Assembly: GCA_910579325.1 (NCBI GenBank)
Contig: CAJTTU010000027.1
Coordinates: 15,816 to 41,186, forward strand
Source: an uncultured Lachnospiraceae bacterium
Lineage (GTDB): Bacteria; Bacillota; Clostridia; Lachnospirales; Lachnospiraceae
Length of the DNA: 25,371 nucleotides
Direction of reading: 5' to 3'
Every line of letters starts with the position of its first letter. The first letter of the stretch is position 1. Of this stretch, positions 15,097 through 22,861 are shown piece after piece. Made by a program: the position numbers and the translations under genes. A model generated the notes under the pieces. That model worked only from the letters and a program-made list of their open reading frames with translations. It ran no database searches and was not told the origin of the DNA.

Positions 15097-15843
15097 TTAT
15101 GTACTCTCAGCGTCTCGCGGCGCCTGATCCTGCAGCGGAACCTGATCTTCTTCCTTAACCGGACATAAAAACGCCGCCGCCCCGGCCGCCGCCACCGTGA
15201 CGATAATAATCATAAACCCGGTCGACACTTTTTTCAGCAGAGGAACCACCTGGAACAGGGTGCTCATGGCCATACTGCCAAGGACCACCCACAGCACCGC
15301 CCGGCTTTTTTTCGCCGGCGGAATAATCACCGCCAGAAACATGCCATACAGAGCAATCCCCAGAGCGCTGGTAATCAGTCCCGGCAGAAGACTGCCGGAA
15401 ACGGCCCCAAGCAGGGTGCCGACGGTCCATCCGGGAATGGCCATGCTCATGGCCCCATAAGAGTACCAGGGGCTGACCTTCCCGTTCTGAGAAGCGGTTA
15501 CGCCGAAAATCTCGTCGGTAATGCCAAACGCCACAATATAGCGGTGAAACCGGGAAACGTCCCGTTCCAGTTTCTGTGAGATAGAGAAAGACATCAGGCA
15601 ATACCGCAGATTAATGGTCAGCTGGGTCAGCGCCATCTCCATATAAGAACTTCCCGCGATAATCAGATTCAGTCCCGCCACCTGGCCCGCCGATGTCAGA
15701 TTCAGCAGGGACAAAAGGGTGGCCTGTCCTGCGCTCAGTCCCCCGGCCGCCGCCAGCATGCCAAAAGAAAAGGACACCGCAAAGTATCCCAGTCCGATGG
15801 GAATCCCGTCACGGATTCCTTTTATAAAACTTTCCCGGTTCAT
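15097..15843 (-). CDS. azlC: AzlC family branched-chain amino acid exporter, large subunit
   Basis: This is a 248-aa polytopic membrane protein of the LIV-E family. Family segments are GIRDGIPIGLGYFAVSFSFG, NLTSAGQVAGLNLI and TDEIFGVTAS. With AzlD it exports leucine, isoleucine and valine, a role opposite to the LIV importer encoded 4 kb away. The ATG at 15843 has GGGGAG just upstream. An in-frame ATG 21 codons earlier (15906) lies in a short imperfect tandem duplication and would add an Arg-rich extension, so it is rejected. Spacing to the upstream glycosylase gene is 80 bases, with no terminator seen. Confidence 0.94.
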   Translation of the reverse strand: MNRESFIKGIRDGIPIGLGYFAVSFSFGMLAAAGGLSAGQATLLSLLNLTSAGQVAGLNLIIAGSSYMEMALTQLTINLRYCLMSFSISQKLERDVSRFHRYIVAFGITDEIFGVTASQNGKVSPWYSYGAMSMAIPGWTVGTLLGAVSGSLLPGLITSALGIALYGMFLAVIIPPAKKSRAVLWVVLGSMAMSTLFQVVPLLKKVSTGFMIIIVTVAAAGAAAFLCPVKEEDQVPLQDQAPRDAEST

Positions 15844-15854
15844 TTTCTCCCCTC

Positions 15855-15919
15855 TCCTCTCGCCCGGACGGACCCGCCTTGCGGCCCAGGCCATCCTTTC
15901 GCCCATGCGGACCCGCCTT
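15855..15919. repeat. Imperfect tandem duplication upstream of azlC
   Basis: A 26-base unit at 15855-15880 recurs at 15894-15919 with 22 of 26 bases identical and a period of 39. Both copies end in CGGACCCGCCTT. It fills most of the spacer between the DNA glycosylase gene and azlC, and looks like a local slippage product. Confidence 0.6.
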
Positions 15920-15923
15920 ACAT

Positions 15924-16823
15924 TTACATGGGCGTCTGCCCGGATACTTCGTAATAAAACATATACTGCTGCATCACCCCGGCGCAGCCTCTGTACCGCC
16001 TCATCGGAAATCCTTTCGGGTAATGCCGCTCCAGGATTTTTTTAACCCAGGTATCCACAGGAAACGCGTCGATCTGATGAAGGCCAAACAGCTGAATACA
16101 ATTCGCCACTTTATCCCCGATCCCATATATATCTGTCAGTTCCCTGTGTACCTTTTCCTGCCCTTTCAGCCCGCGCAGGCGATCCAGATCCACAGTCCCC
16201 TCCGCCACGGCAGCGCCTAAAGCCGCGATATATTTATCCCTGTAGCCCAGTCCCATATCCTTTAAAGCTTCAACATCTGACAGAGCTTCCGGTCCCGGCA
16301 TGGCATAATAGGTTTTTCCTTCGTCAGTTTCCCGTCTTTCCCCGAAATTCTCACAGAGCCGTTCCACGCACCGGCGAATCCGCTTCATATTATTATTCTG
16401 GCTGATCAGGAACGTAACCATCACTTCCCACAGATCCTGATTCAGAATCCGGATGCCGCCGCCAAAATCAGCGGCCTGCCGCAGATAACGGTCCCGTTTG
16501 CCGATTCTGGAGATAAACTGACCGTAATCCGTCTCCAGATCAAAATAATGGGACCAGAACGTTTCAAATTCCTGTTCCCCGCAGAAAAAACGGAACCTGT
16601 CCCCTTCCTGCTCCACCTCCACATACCGGTCCGCCGCCGTCACGGCATACCGGACGGGTTCCGAAGACAGGCCATCGTCAGTTCCGGACAAACGGCCGCC
16701 GTCATGCGCTTCTATAAAACTGTTGTCTGCCGGTACGTTCTGAGATAATTCTGTCATGCGGAAACACTGACCGGATTCGGCGATCTGCCTCAAATCAAAA
16801 TGGAATATCTGTTTCTCAACCAT
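15924..16823 (-). CDS. ogg: OGG1-type 8-oxoguanine DNA glycosylase / AP lyase
   Basis: This 299-aa base-excision repair enzyme of the HhH-GPD superfamily removes oxidised guanine and cleaves the abasic site. The helix-hairpin-helix and catalytic region reads YGIGDKVANCIQLFGLHQID, followed by AFPVDTWVKK. The predicted catalytic Lys238 and Asp257 are 19 residues apart, as in human OGG1 (Lys249, Asp268). The SQNNNMKRI segment at 141-149 matches the Asn-triplet loop of OGG1, and GLGYRDKY (191-198) matches another OGG1 signature. Residues 26-56 look like an insertion between N-terminal strands. The N-terminal domain is otherwise OGG1-like (EKQIFHFDLRQIAESGQCFR). The start at 16823 has a weak site, CGGAG, 7 bases upstream. 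AlkA-type activity is less likely given the motifs. Confidence 0.9.
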   Translation of the reverse strand: MVEKQIFHFDLRQIAESGQCFRMTELSQNVPADNSFIEAHDGGRLSGTDDGLSSEPVRYAVTAADRYVEVEQEGDRFRFFCGEQEFETFWSHYFDLETDYGQFISRIGKRDRYLRQAADFGGGIRILNQDLWEVMVTFLISQNNNMKRIRRCVERLCENFGERRETDEGKTYYAMPGPEALSDVEALKDMGLGYRDKYIAALGAAVAEGTVDLDRLRGLKGQEKVHRELTDIYGIGDKVANCIQLFGLHQIDAFPVDTWVKKILERHYPKGFPMRRYRGCAGVMQQYMFYYEVSGQTPM

Positions 16824-16885
16824 CCAAGCACTCCGAATATCGTATTTTTATTCACCTGATCCATTCCCTGAACTTATCGGTGATT

Positions 16886-18604
16886 TTACTCCCTTTTATA
16901 TACGGTCCGCACCGGATACCCGTCCACCCGAATCTGATACCAGGGCTCCATCCCTTCGCTCCCCTCCGGCAGTCCGCCCAGAGCGCCGGCATGATACCCG
17001 TGGACATAGTATTCCGCTTCCTCCATCGTTCCCACCCGGTCGATCCGGCTTCGGTCCTCTTCCGAAAGCAGCGGCAGACTGAAATCCGTCAGCAGAAAAA
17101 TTTTAATCCTTTCCCGGTTATCATGGGCACAGATGTAATTTAACGCATCCTTTTCCGACACGCCCCAGTAATCCTTATCAAACCTGGGCAGCGCCCATTC
17201 CCGGGCCAGCTCGTTGAAATAGACATAATCATAGGGATGGTTTCTGCCAATCCAGAGGACTGTGCTGAAAAACCCGGCGGCTGTCACGGCCCACAGGCAG
17301 CATAAACCGGCTTTTTTGACCTTCCCTTCTTTTTTTCCCAGCCATTCCCTGCAGGCCTCCACGAAAAACAACGCAAACAGACAACACAGCGGATAGAGAA
17401 AATAAAAATGCCTCCACCCGTTATAAAGGGTCGGCTTCTTCCGGATCACATAAATCACCGGAAGCAGAAACAGCAGCCAGAACAGCAGCCGGTTCCGCCA
17501 GCAATCGTTATCAGCGCCCTGTCCCTTTGCCGGTTTCCCGCGGAATACGCCTGCCGCCAGCCTCGCAGTCTCCAGGCCAAACCCACACACCGCCATCACC
17601 AGCGTCACAGCCGGTATGGTAATTCCCATCCAGACCGGCAGGTAATGCCAGGGAATTTCCTCCCTGGTAATATACCGCCCCATATAATAATTATAGTCAT
17701 TCCAGATGGAATAATCGGAAAAATGCCCGATAATTTCCCGCATTCGGCCCAGGGGATGGTCCCAGGTAACCGGCGTAAACAAAATGTAAAAAGCCAGACA
17801 CAATATGCCGGCCGCCAGACAGTATACCAGCTGACGCGCCCAAACCGACAGCCCCGCTCCATGATCAGACTGCGCTTCCCGTAATCCGGCGTCGTTTCCC
17901 CAGTCTCCGGCTGCGCACGCCTGCTTTTCCGTAACCCGTTTCACAAAAGCGATCGCCAGACATAAGACCGGCAGATACGCCCCGATCATACGGACATTGG
18001 CACACAGCGCCGAGAAAAACGCCAGTCCTGCCATATTCCTCACCGTAGAGCACCTGATCAACCGAACCCCAAAATACAGGCCAATGATAAACAGGGAAAG
18101 AAAAATCAAATCCTTCAGATTATAAAACGCATCCGCCAGAATCCTGGGGGAAAGCACCAGAAACAGCACCCCCACAAGGGAAAGCACGGTTCCGAATCCC
18201 AGCTCCCGGCACAGCAGGTAAAAAAAGACGCAGCCGGCGAAAAACAGGAGGAAATTATAAAAATGGCGCAGCGCGTAAACCTGGGACAGCGGCATCGTAA
18301 ACCCGGTCAGATGCTCCGCCGCCACACAGGGCAGCATAACAGTCACGCCGTAATACCGGTCCTGGTATTCACCAAGGGGCTGCAGCTGGGAAAAATCCAC
18401 CGTGTCGGTCACCACGTCCCGAAGGGAAGGATTGAGGTGAAGCCAGGTAATCAGGCTGCTCCTGCGCTCCACCGGCTCATCCACGCCGATTCCGTAGTCG
18501 CGGAACACAAAACAGCCGTACAGGAAAAACAGCAAAAAAAACAGAATCACAATACTTTTTCTGTTCCGGTCTGCTTTCCACTTTCCCATTGCCGCCGCTC
18601 CCAT
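16886..18604 (-). CDS. GT-C-like polytopic glycosyltransferase (family 39 type)
   Basis: This membrane protein of about 572 aa has roughly ten or more hydrophobic helices and a soluble C-terminal part of about 125 residues. An Asp-Glu pair (D42-E43, in GIGVDEPVERRS) lies in the first external loop after TM1, where PMT/ArnT-type GT-C enzymes place their catalytic acid. The segment AFYNLKDLIFLSLFIIGLYF and the C-terminal NHPYDYVYFNELARE...KDYWGVSEKDALNYI are also characteristic of family 39-like proteins. Such enzymes move a sugar or other group from a lipid carrier on the outer face of the membrane; donor and acceptor are unknown. The start could be 18604, or the internal ATG at 18589 behind GGGAG. 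It lies 81 bases after acp with no terminator, suggesting cotranscription with yggS-fkbH-acp. Confidence 0.8.
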   Translation of the reverse strand: MGAAAMGKWKADRNRKSIVILFFLLFFLYGCFVFRDYGIGVDEPVERRSSLITWLHLNPSLRDVVTDTVDFSQLQPLGEYQDRYYGVTVMLPCVAAEHLTGFTMPLSQVYALRHFYNFLLFFAGCVFFYLLCRELGFGTVLSLVGVLFLVLSPRILADAFYNLKDLIFLSLFIIGLYFGVRLIRCSTVRNMAGLAFFSALCANVRMIGAYLPVLCLAIAFVKRVTEKQACAAGDWGNDAGLREAQSDHGAGLSVWARQLVYCLAAGILCLAFYILFTPVTWDHPLGRMREIIGHFSDYSIWNDYNYYMGRYITREEIPWHYLPVWMGITIPAVTLVMAVCGFGLETARLAAGVFRGKPAKGQGADNDCWRNRLLFWLLFLLPVIYVIRKKPTLYNGWRHFYFLYPLCCLFALFFVEACREWLGKKEGKVKKAGLCCLWAVTAAGFFSTVLWIGRNHPYDYVYFNELAREWALPRFDKDYWGVSEKDALNYICAHDNRERIKIFLLTDFSLPLLSEEDRSRIDRVGTMEEAEYYVHGYHAGALGGLPEGSEGMEPWYQIRVDGYPVRTVYKRE

Positions 18605-18685
18605 ACATAAACCTCTTTCTGATTAATCGTTCCGCAGCTCCCCTGCCATCGCTGCAAGCACTCAGGCTGTTCTTTATTCCGGCCG

Positions 18686-18928
18686 CTAAAGCGTCTGTTC
18701 AAGAATAATATCCACCATTTCTCCCACATCCTTCATGGACACCACCTGGCCCATCTCGAATTTAAAGTCAAATTCCTGTTCCACGGCCAGCACCAGATTA
18801 ATGTGCTCCAGAGAATCCCATCCCTCGATATCTGCAGAGGTGGTGCTGTCGCACACCTCGATGCCGTCATCGTCAAACACATCCCGGAATATCTCATTCA
18901 GTCTTTCCAATACTTCTTCTCTCGTCAT
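18686..18928 (-). CDS. Acyl carrier protein
   Basis: This 80-aa carrier protein has the phosphopantetheine site GWDSLEHI with Ser39, and is strongly acidic as ACPs are. Its ATG (18928) shares one base with the fkbH stop (TGATG), and GAGGTGGAAG of fkbH supplies the ribosome site. The GTG one codon earlier is also open but not needed. It is not beside fatty-acid synthesis genes, so it is most likely a dedicated carrier that accepts a glyceryl or similar unit from the FkbH-like protein. It is probably activated by a 4'-phosphopantetheinyl transferase encoded elsewhere. Confidence 0.93.
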   Translation of the reverse strand: MTREEVLERLNEIFRDVFDDDGIEVCDSTTSADIEGWDSLEHINLVLAVEQEFDFKFEMGQVVSMKDVGEMVDIILEQTL

Positions 18929-20658
18929 CACGCTTCCACCTCTATGTACTGATTTTTATTTTGATACCCTTCCAGCCCGGACAGCCGCCACAACGTATTT
19001 CCTCCGGCATCCTCCCGGACTTTTTCAAATCCCATCTCCTGATAAAAATTCCTTACCATATTGTTTTTGGCGGTGGGATAATAATAGCCAAAAATATGTC
19101 TGATATTTTTCTCCCTGCACTGTCTTACCAGTTCGTCCATCATCGCCTGCTCCATGCCCCGTTTCAGCACCCGGCAGCTCATCAGCCATAAACGGATATG
19201 CAGCGCATCCTCCTGTTGCTGGCCGATAACCACGGACACCACGCCATTGTCGCCGAACTGATCCGCAAGCCGTCCGTACAGATCGATAAACGCTTCGTCC
19301 TCCGCCATACGGACAATCTCCGTCCGGGTACACCGCATCGTAGTCAGATTAAACTGATTGCTCTTATTGGTCAGCTGGGTGATCCGGTCATAGAGCACCG
19401 GCTCAAAACCCCTGATTACCGCCTTCATCTCCAGCGATTTCAGATACTCTCCATAGTCGGCAAAGCCGGCCTCCAGGCTGGCTCGTTTTACATTGTCCCG
19501 ATACATTTCGTTCCGCTTCCGGTCATCTGAGGAAAATGCCGTCACCTCGAAAAATCCCGACCGGTCGATGGTCTCAATATAACGCTCTACCCGTTCCATC
19601 TCCGGTACGGCGACGCCCGGAACCTGGGTTCTTACGATCGCCCGCTCCGCGGGATTGTCATCCACAAACACAATACTCTCCGGCAAAATATTCAGCGTCC
19701 GGGCAATCTCCCGGATATTCCGGTCCTTATTCTCCCAGTTGGCCTGAATCACGATAAAATCCTCCGGCTTTAACAGACAGTCAGGATGATTCAGTCCGGC
19801 CAGGGCGTTCTCCATATCATTTTTCGAATTGACATTCAAAAGAATGCCCAGCCTCTTCAATTCCTTTAAATAAGACTGAAACTCGCCGTACACCTGCCCC
19901 ATGGAGGTTTCCGGTCCCATCTCGAGCCCTTCCGGGCCATCGTCTCCCACGACGCCGCCCCATAGCGTATGATCCAGGTCAAGAGCCAGCGCTTTTCTGT
20001 TTTTCCCAAACATGGACTTGATGATATTCGACAGATTAAAAGCCAGGGCCGGAATCGCCGGAACGCAGAGCGCATATTTATACATATGCCAGTAAAACGG
20101 ATCCGACCACCGCTCAAGCCCATAACTTGCCGACAGATACAGAATATCCTGAATATAAAAGTGATCATGACTCCTGGCATAATCGTAAAACATCTGGTTC
20201 AGGCTCGTAATAAAATATACCCGGCCTCCCGGATCGCTGGCCTCCTTATTGCCCATCAGCCGGAAAAAGGGCAGCTCAAAATTATTCTGAATCACCGGAC
20301 AGCCGAACTTTTCCTCAATGGACTGCCACATCTGATGATAGTAATCGGGAAACCGCCGGATATTCCGGCTGCTGGTATGGACGTAGATCAAATCCGGCCG
20401 GAATTCTAAAAGCTTCTGTTCCGGAAACATGGCGTCCTGCCAGAATCGTCCGTACTCCGACTCATAAAACCGGGGCCGAATCCCCTGGTTCAGCAAAAAA
20501 AGCTCCAGCATGGCAATCACGTCATGGGTGGTGGAGCCGCCAAACACCGCGATTTTCTTCTCCATAAACGGCCCCGTCTCCGCAAGCAGCGCCTTTTTGA
20601 TCGAACGCTTCTTTTTCAGAAGATACTCGCTGTCAAAGGGATATTCCAGCTCTCTCAT
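18928..20658 (-). CDS. FkbH-like protein (HAD superfamily, subfamily IIIC)
   Basis: This 576-aa three-part protein is FkbH-like. Residues about 33-215 form an SGNH-like N-terminal domain (IAVFGGSTTHDV). The HAD domain begins ALALDLDHTLWGGVVGDDG, with nucleophile Asp227 and Asp229, then VNSKND and IVFVDDNPAER as the later HAD motifs. Residues about 430-576 are GNAT-like. Known FkbH proteins take 1,3-bisphosphoglycerate, remove phosphate and load the glyceryl group onto an ACP for methoxymalonyl or glyceryl units. All motifs needed for that are intact, and an ACP gene follows directly. The start ATG (20658) overlaps the yggS stop by 4 bases (ATGA), with GGAAGGA upstream. There is no polyketide synthase nearby, so its product is unknown. 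Confidence 0.92.
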   Translation of the reverse strand: MRELEYPFDSEYLLKKKRSIKKALLAETGPFMEKKIAVFGGSTTHDVIAMLELFLLNQGIRPRFYESEYGRFWQDAMFPEQKLLEFRPDLIYVHTSSRNIRRFPDYYHQMWQSIEEKFGCPVIQNNFELPFFRLMGNKEASDPGGRVYFITSLNQMFYDYARSHDHFYIQDILYLSASYGLERWSDPFYWHMYKYALCVPAIPALAFNLSNIIKSMFGKNRKALALDLDHTLWGGVVGDDGPEGLEMGPETSMGQVYGEFQSYLKELKRLGILLNVNSKNDMENALAGLNHPDCLLKPEDFIVIQANWENKDRNIREIARTLNILPESIVFVDDNPAERAIVRTQVPGVAVPEMERVERYIETIDRSGFFEVTAFSSDDRKRNEMYRDNVKRASLEAGFADYGEYLKSLEMKAVIRGFEPVLYDRITQLTNKSNQFNLTTMRCTRTEIVRMAEDEAFIDLYGRLADQFGDNGVVSVVIGQQQEDALHIRLWLMSCRVLKRGMEQAMMDELVRQCREKNIRHIFGYYYPTAKNNMVRNFYQEMGFEKVREDAGGNTLWRLSGLEGYQNKNQYIEVEA

Positions 20659-21395
20659 CGATTGTAATTCCTTCCTCCGAAAATAGCGGTCCCCACCCGG
20701 ACCATCGTGGCCCCTTCCTCTATGGCCACCTCAAAATCTCCGGTCATGCCCATGGACAGCTCCCTCATCTCCACCCCTGGCAGCTCCATCAGACGGATTT
20801 CATCCCGCAGCCGGGCCATCTCCCGAAAATAAGGGCGGCTTTCCTCCGGCTCGGCCGCAACAGGCGCAATGGCCATCAGCCCTTTGATATGTACCCGGGA
20901 AAGGGGGGCCACAGCCCTGACCAGCCCGATAGCTTCCTCCTTTGCCACACCGGATTTACTCTCCTCGTCGCCGATGTTTACTTCCATTAATATATCCACA
21001 TGGCAATCCTTCTTCTCCGCTTCCTTCTGAATCTCCTCCGCCAGACGCAGAGAATCCACGGAATGGATCAGGCGGGCTTTATCCGCCACATATTTCACTT
21101 TATTCCGCTGCAGATGACCGATCAGATGCCAGTTTAACAACTCTGCTCCGGGCCGGTCCGCCGGCTGACCGGAAAATTCTTTGATCTCTTCCGCTTTTTC
21201 GCACAGCTCCTGCACCTTATTCTCGCCGAAATCCCGGATCCCTGCTTCCATAGCCTCCCGGACCATCGAGGCGGGCTTCGTCTTGCTGACTGCGATCAGC
21301 AGCACCTCTTCTCTGGCCCGGCCGCTCCGGTCACAGGCTGCCTGAATCCGCTTTTCAATCTGCTCCAGATTTTCCCTGATATATGTCTCGCTCAA
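20655..21395 (-). CDS. yggS: YggS family pyridoxal phosphate homeostasis protein (PLPBP)
   Basis: This is a 246-aa single-domain PLP-binding protein with a fold like the N-terminal barrel of alanine racemase. It has no known catalytic activity and buffers PLP and amino-acid or keto-acid pools. The PLP lysine is in LIAVSKTKP (Lys38 from the chosen start). Other family signatures are DFGENKVQEL, WHLIGHLQRNKVK and LSMGMTGDFEVAIEEGATMV followed by RVGTAIFG. I choose a TTG start at 21395, because GAGGAG lies 6 bases upstream and the resulting length fits the family; the frame stays open upstream to 21449 without a ribosome site. In many Firmicutes this gene lies by sepF/ylm genes; here it is the first gene of the fkbH-acp operon. 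Confidence 0.94.
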   Translation of the reverse strand: MSETYIRENLEQIEKRIQAACDRSGRAREEVLLIAVSKTKPASMVREAMEAGIRDFGENKVQELCEKAEEIKEFSGQPADRPGAELLNWHLIGHLQRNKVKYVADKARLIHSVDSLRLAEEIQKEAEKKDCHVDILMEVNIGDEESKSGVAKEEAIGLVRAVAPLSRVHIKGLMAIAPVAAEPEESRPYFREMARLRDEIRLMELPGVEMRELSMGMTGDFEVAIEEGATMVRVGTAIFGGRNYNR

Positions 21396-21516
21396 TGAAA
21401 TCTCCTCTTTCCTAAATTTATAGTTCGCGGTTTCTCTCTCAGTCTCCAAAAGACCTGCCGCTGTTTTTCAGATATCATTTGACGCTATCTCCATATTAAT
21501 TTTCCTACAATACATC

Positions 21517-21545
21517 ATTATAGCTCGAATGCAGGATTTAATCAA
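21517..21545 (-). promoter_or_regulatory. Promoter of the yggS-fkbH-acp operon
   Basis: On the minus strand TTGATT (21545-21540), a 17-base spacer and a perfect TATAAT (21522-21517) are present. Transcription would begin near 21510, 115 bases before the TTG start of yggS. It lies just downstream of the tRNA-Leu terminator. Confidence 0.75.
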
Positions 21546-21594
21546 ACGGTTTTTCATATCCCAGGAAAGCGCTCTGAATTTCTCTTCAGACAAT

Positions 21595-21623
21595 AAAAAA
21601 CGAGGTTCTCAACCTCGTTTTTT
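21595..21623. terminator. Terminator after tRNA-Leu
   Basis: AAAAAACGAGGTT and AACCTCGTTTTTT form a perfect 13-bp stem with a CTC/GAG loop. The palindrome works on both strands. It lies 3 bases beyond the 3' end of the tRNA gene. Confidence 0.9.
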
Positions 21624-21625
21624 AC

Positions 21626-21708
21626 TGCAGGAGATGGGACTTGAACCCACACGTGCTTCGCACACATGATCCTTAGTCATGCCTGTCTGCCAGTTCCAGC
21701 ACTCCTGC
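21626..21708 (-). tRNA. tRNA-Leu, anticodon AAG
   Basis: This 83-nt class II tRNA has acceptor arms GCAGGAG and CTCCTGC with discriminator A. The anticodon stem CATGA/TCATG carries the loop CTAAGGA, so positions 34-36 read AAG. The long variable arm has stem GTGC/GCAC, and the T-loop is TTCAAGT. CCA is not encoded. It would read CUU, plus CUC and CUA if A34 becomes inosine. A34 outside tRNA-Arg(ACG) is uncommon in bacteria. A promoter lies at 21776-21804 and a terminator at 21595-21623. Confidence 0.95.
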
Positions 21709-21775
21709 GTCTCAGCGGTATCACTCTTCGTTTTGCGCCTTTGCAAATCCCGCCGCAACTGCATCAGCGAAAAAC

Positions 21776-21804
21776 ATTATATCATCTTATCCCGGAAAAA
21801 TCAA
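21776..21804 (-). promoter_or_regulatory. Promoter of tRNA-Leu
   Basis: On the minus strand TTGATT (21804-21799), a 17-base spacer and TATAAT (21781-21776) precede the tRNA gene, with a start near 21770 and a leader of about 60 bases. The boxes are identical to those of the yggS promoter. Confidence 0.75.
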
Positions 21805-21866
21805 GCAATTTTTCAACAATTTTTCTCATGAATTTTTTCAGATTTTCCCGCAAACAGCTTCCGGTC

Positions 21867-22679
21867 TCACTGTCCCAGCTCACACATCTCAAATCCGCTG
21901 AAATACTCCTCCCCAATGGCCGCGATCACCCGGGAATGCTCCATATAATCGAATGCTTTCTGATTAAGCGCTTTCACCTGATCTTCCAGATTCTTTCCGA
22001 TCTCCCCGTTCCAGTCAAATTCCAGCGTATCGCCGGCCAGCTGAACAGCTTCGCCTTCCCCGCTCAGATAAAATACGGAAAAAGAATACCGGGAAGCCCC
22101 CTCATACAGCACCGGGTCGTACTCCACCAGGTAGTCCTTCCCGTTCTCCTCATACAGATACAGCCATCCCCAGCCGGCATGGCTCTGATCCATCTGCCTC
22201 TCATATACCCTGCGGACCTCTCCCGACCGGTCTCTGACAAACACCGTCACCTTAGTTTCTAAGGTATAATCGGACGCGTCTCCCCGGGCTTCCAGCACGA
22301 TCAGATCCGTCTGGCCGTCATGGGTCAGATCCGCGTAAAACACCCTGCTTTCCCCGGCGTCATAATTGTCTCTGTAAAAAGCCTCTATAGACTCCCAGGT
22401 TCCGCGACCGGATGCCCGAACCGCCTCTTTCGACCCTCCGGTTTTTTGTCCGGTTTCCCGCAATCCGCCGTCTTTCGCGGTCTGTCTCTGCATGGCGCGT
22501 TCTTCCTCCGGAACCAGCGTTATCGTATCGGACCGTATGTCCCGGGCCACGCTGAAATTCTCCCCTACCGGCCGGAAAATCCGTCCTAAAAGCATGACCA
22601 CAAAGGCGGCGGCGACAAGACGCAGCAGTCTTTTATTCCATTTATTTACCCAGTCCTCTGTCTTTCTCTGTCCGCTCAT
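21867..22679 (-). CDS. Membrane-anchored hypothetical protein, extracytoplasmic domain
   Basis: This is a 270-aa protein of unknown function. After a short positively charged cytoplasmic N-terminus it has one membrane helix (LLRLVAAAFVVMLLGRIF, about residues 18-35). Next come a polar spacer rich in Arg, Gln and Gly, then a globular domain from about residue 95. Its start, FYADLTHDGQTDLIVLEA, has the D-x3-DG-x2-D spacing seen in FG-GAP/VCBS-type and calcium-loop repeats, and it is rich in Tyr and Trp. The domain may be a one-copy beta-propeller-like or lipoprotein-type sensor fold. No catalytic motif is seen. The ATG at 22679 has GAAGGGCGG upstream. It stands alone between tRNA-Leu and the GNAT gene. 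Confidence 0.82.
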   Translation of the reverse strand: MSGQRKTEDWVNKWNKRLLRLVAAAFVVMLLGRIFRPVGENFSVARDIRSDTITLVPEEERAMQRQTAKDGGLRETGQKTGGSKEAVRASGRGTWESIEAFYRDNYDAGESRVFYADLTHDGQTDLIVLEARGDASDYTLETKVTVFVRDRSGEVRRVYERQMDQSHAGWGWLYLYEENGKDYLVEYDPVLYEGASRYSFSVFYLSGEGEAVQLAGDTLEFDWNGEIGKNLEDQVKALNQKAFDYMEHSRVIAAIGEEYFSGFEMCELGQ

Positions 22680-22861
22680 ACGTCCGCCCTTCTTTCCCTC
22701 TGGTCAAATCCACATATACCGTGTCTGGTCATATGTATTTCCGATGCATTTTGCCGAATCTTTTCTCGTATTATTACAAAAAGATGTTATTATTCTACAA
22801 CGAAAAGGGATAAAAAGCGATTACAAACAGATTAAATAATCTTTACATTTTATTAACTTTT

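Noticed and set aside
15844..15906. Longer azlC start at 15906
   Set aside because: The extra Arg-rich residues are encoded by the tandem duplication and lack a ribosome site; the ATG at 15843 has GGGGAG.
22680..22861. Promoter or terminator between the GNAT gene and the membrane-anchored gene
   Set aside because: Candidate boxes (TTGTAG, TAATAA) have poor spacing, and the AGATT/AATCT pairing is too weak.
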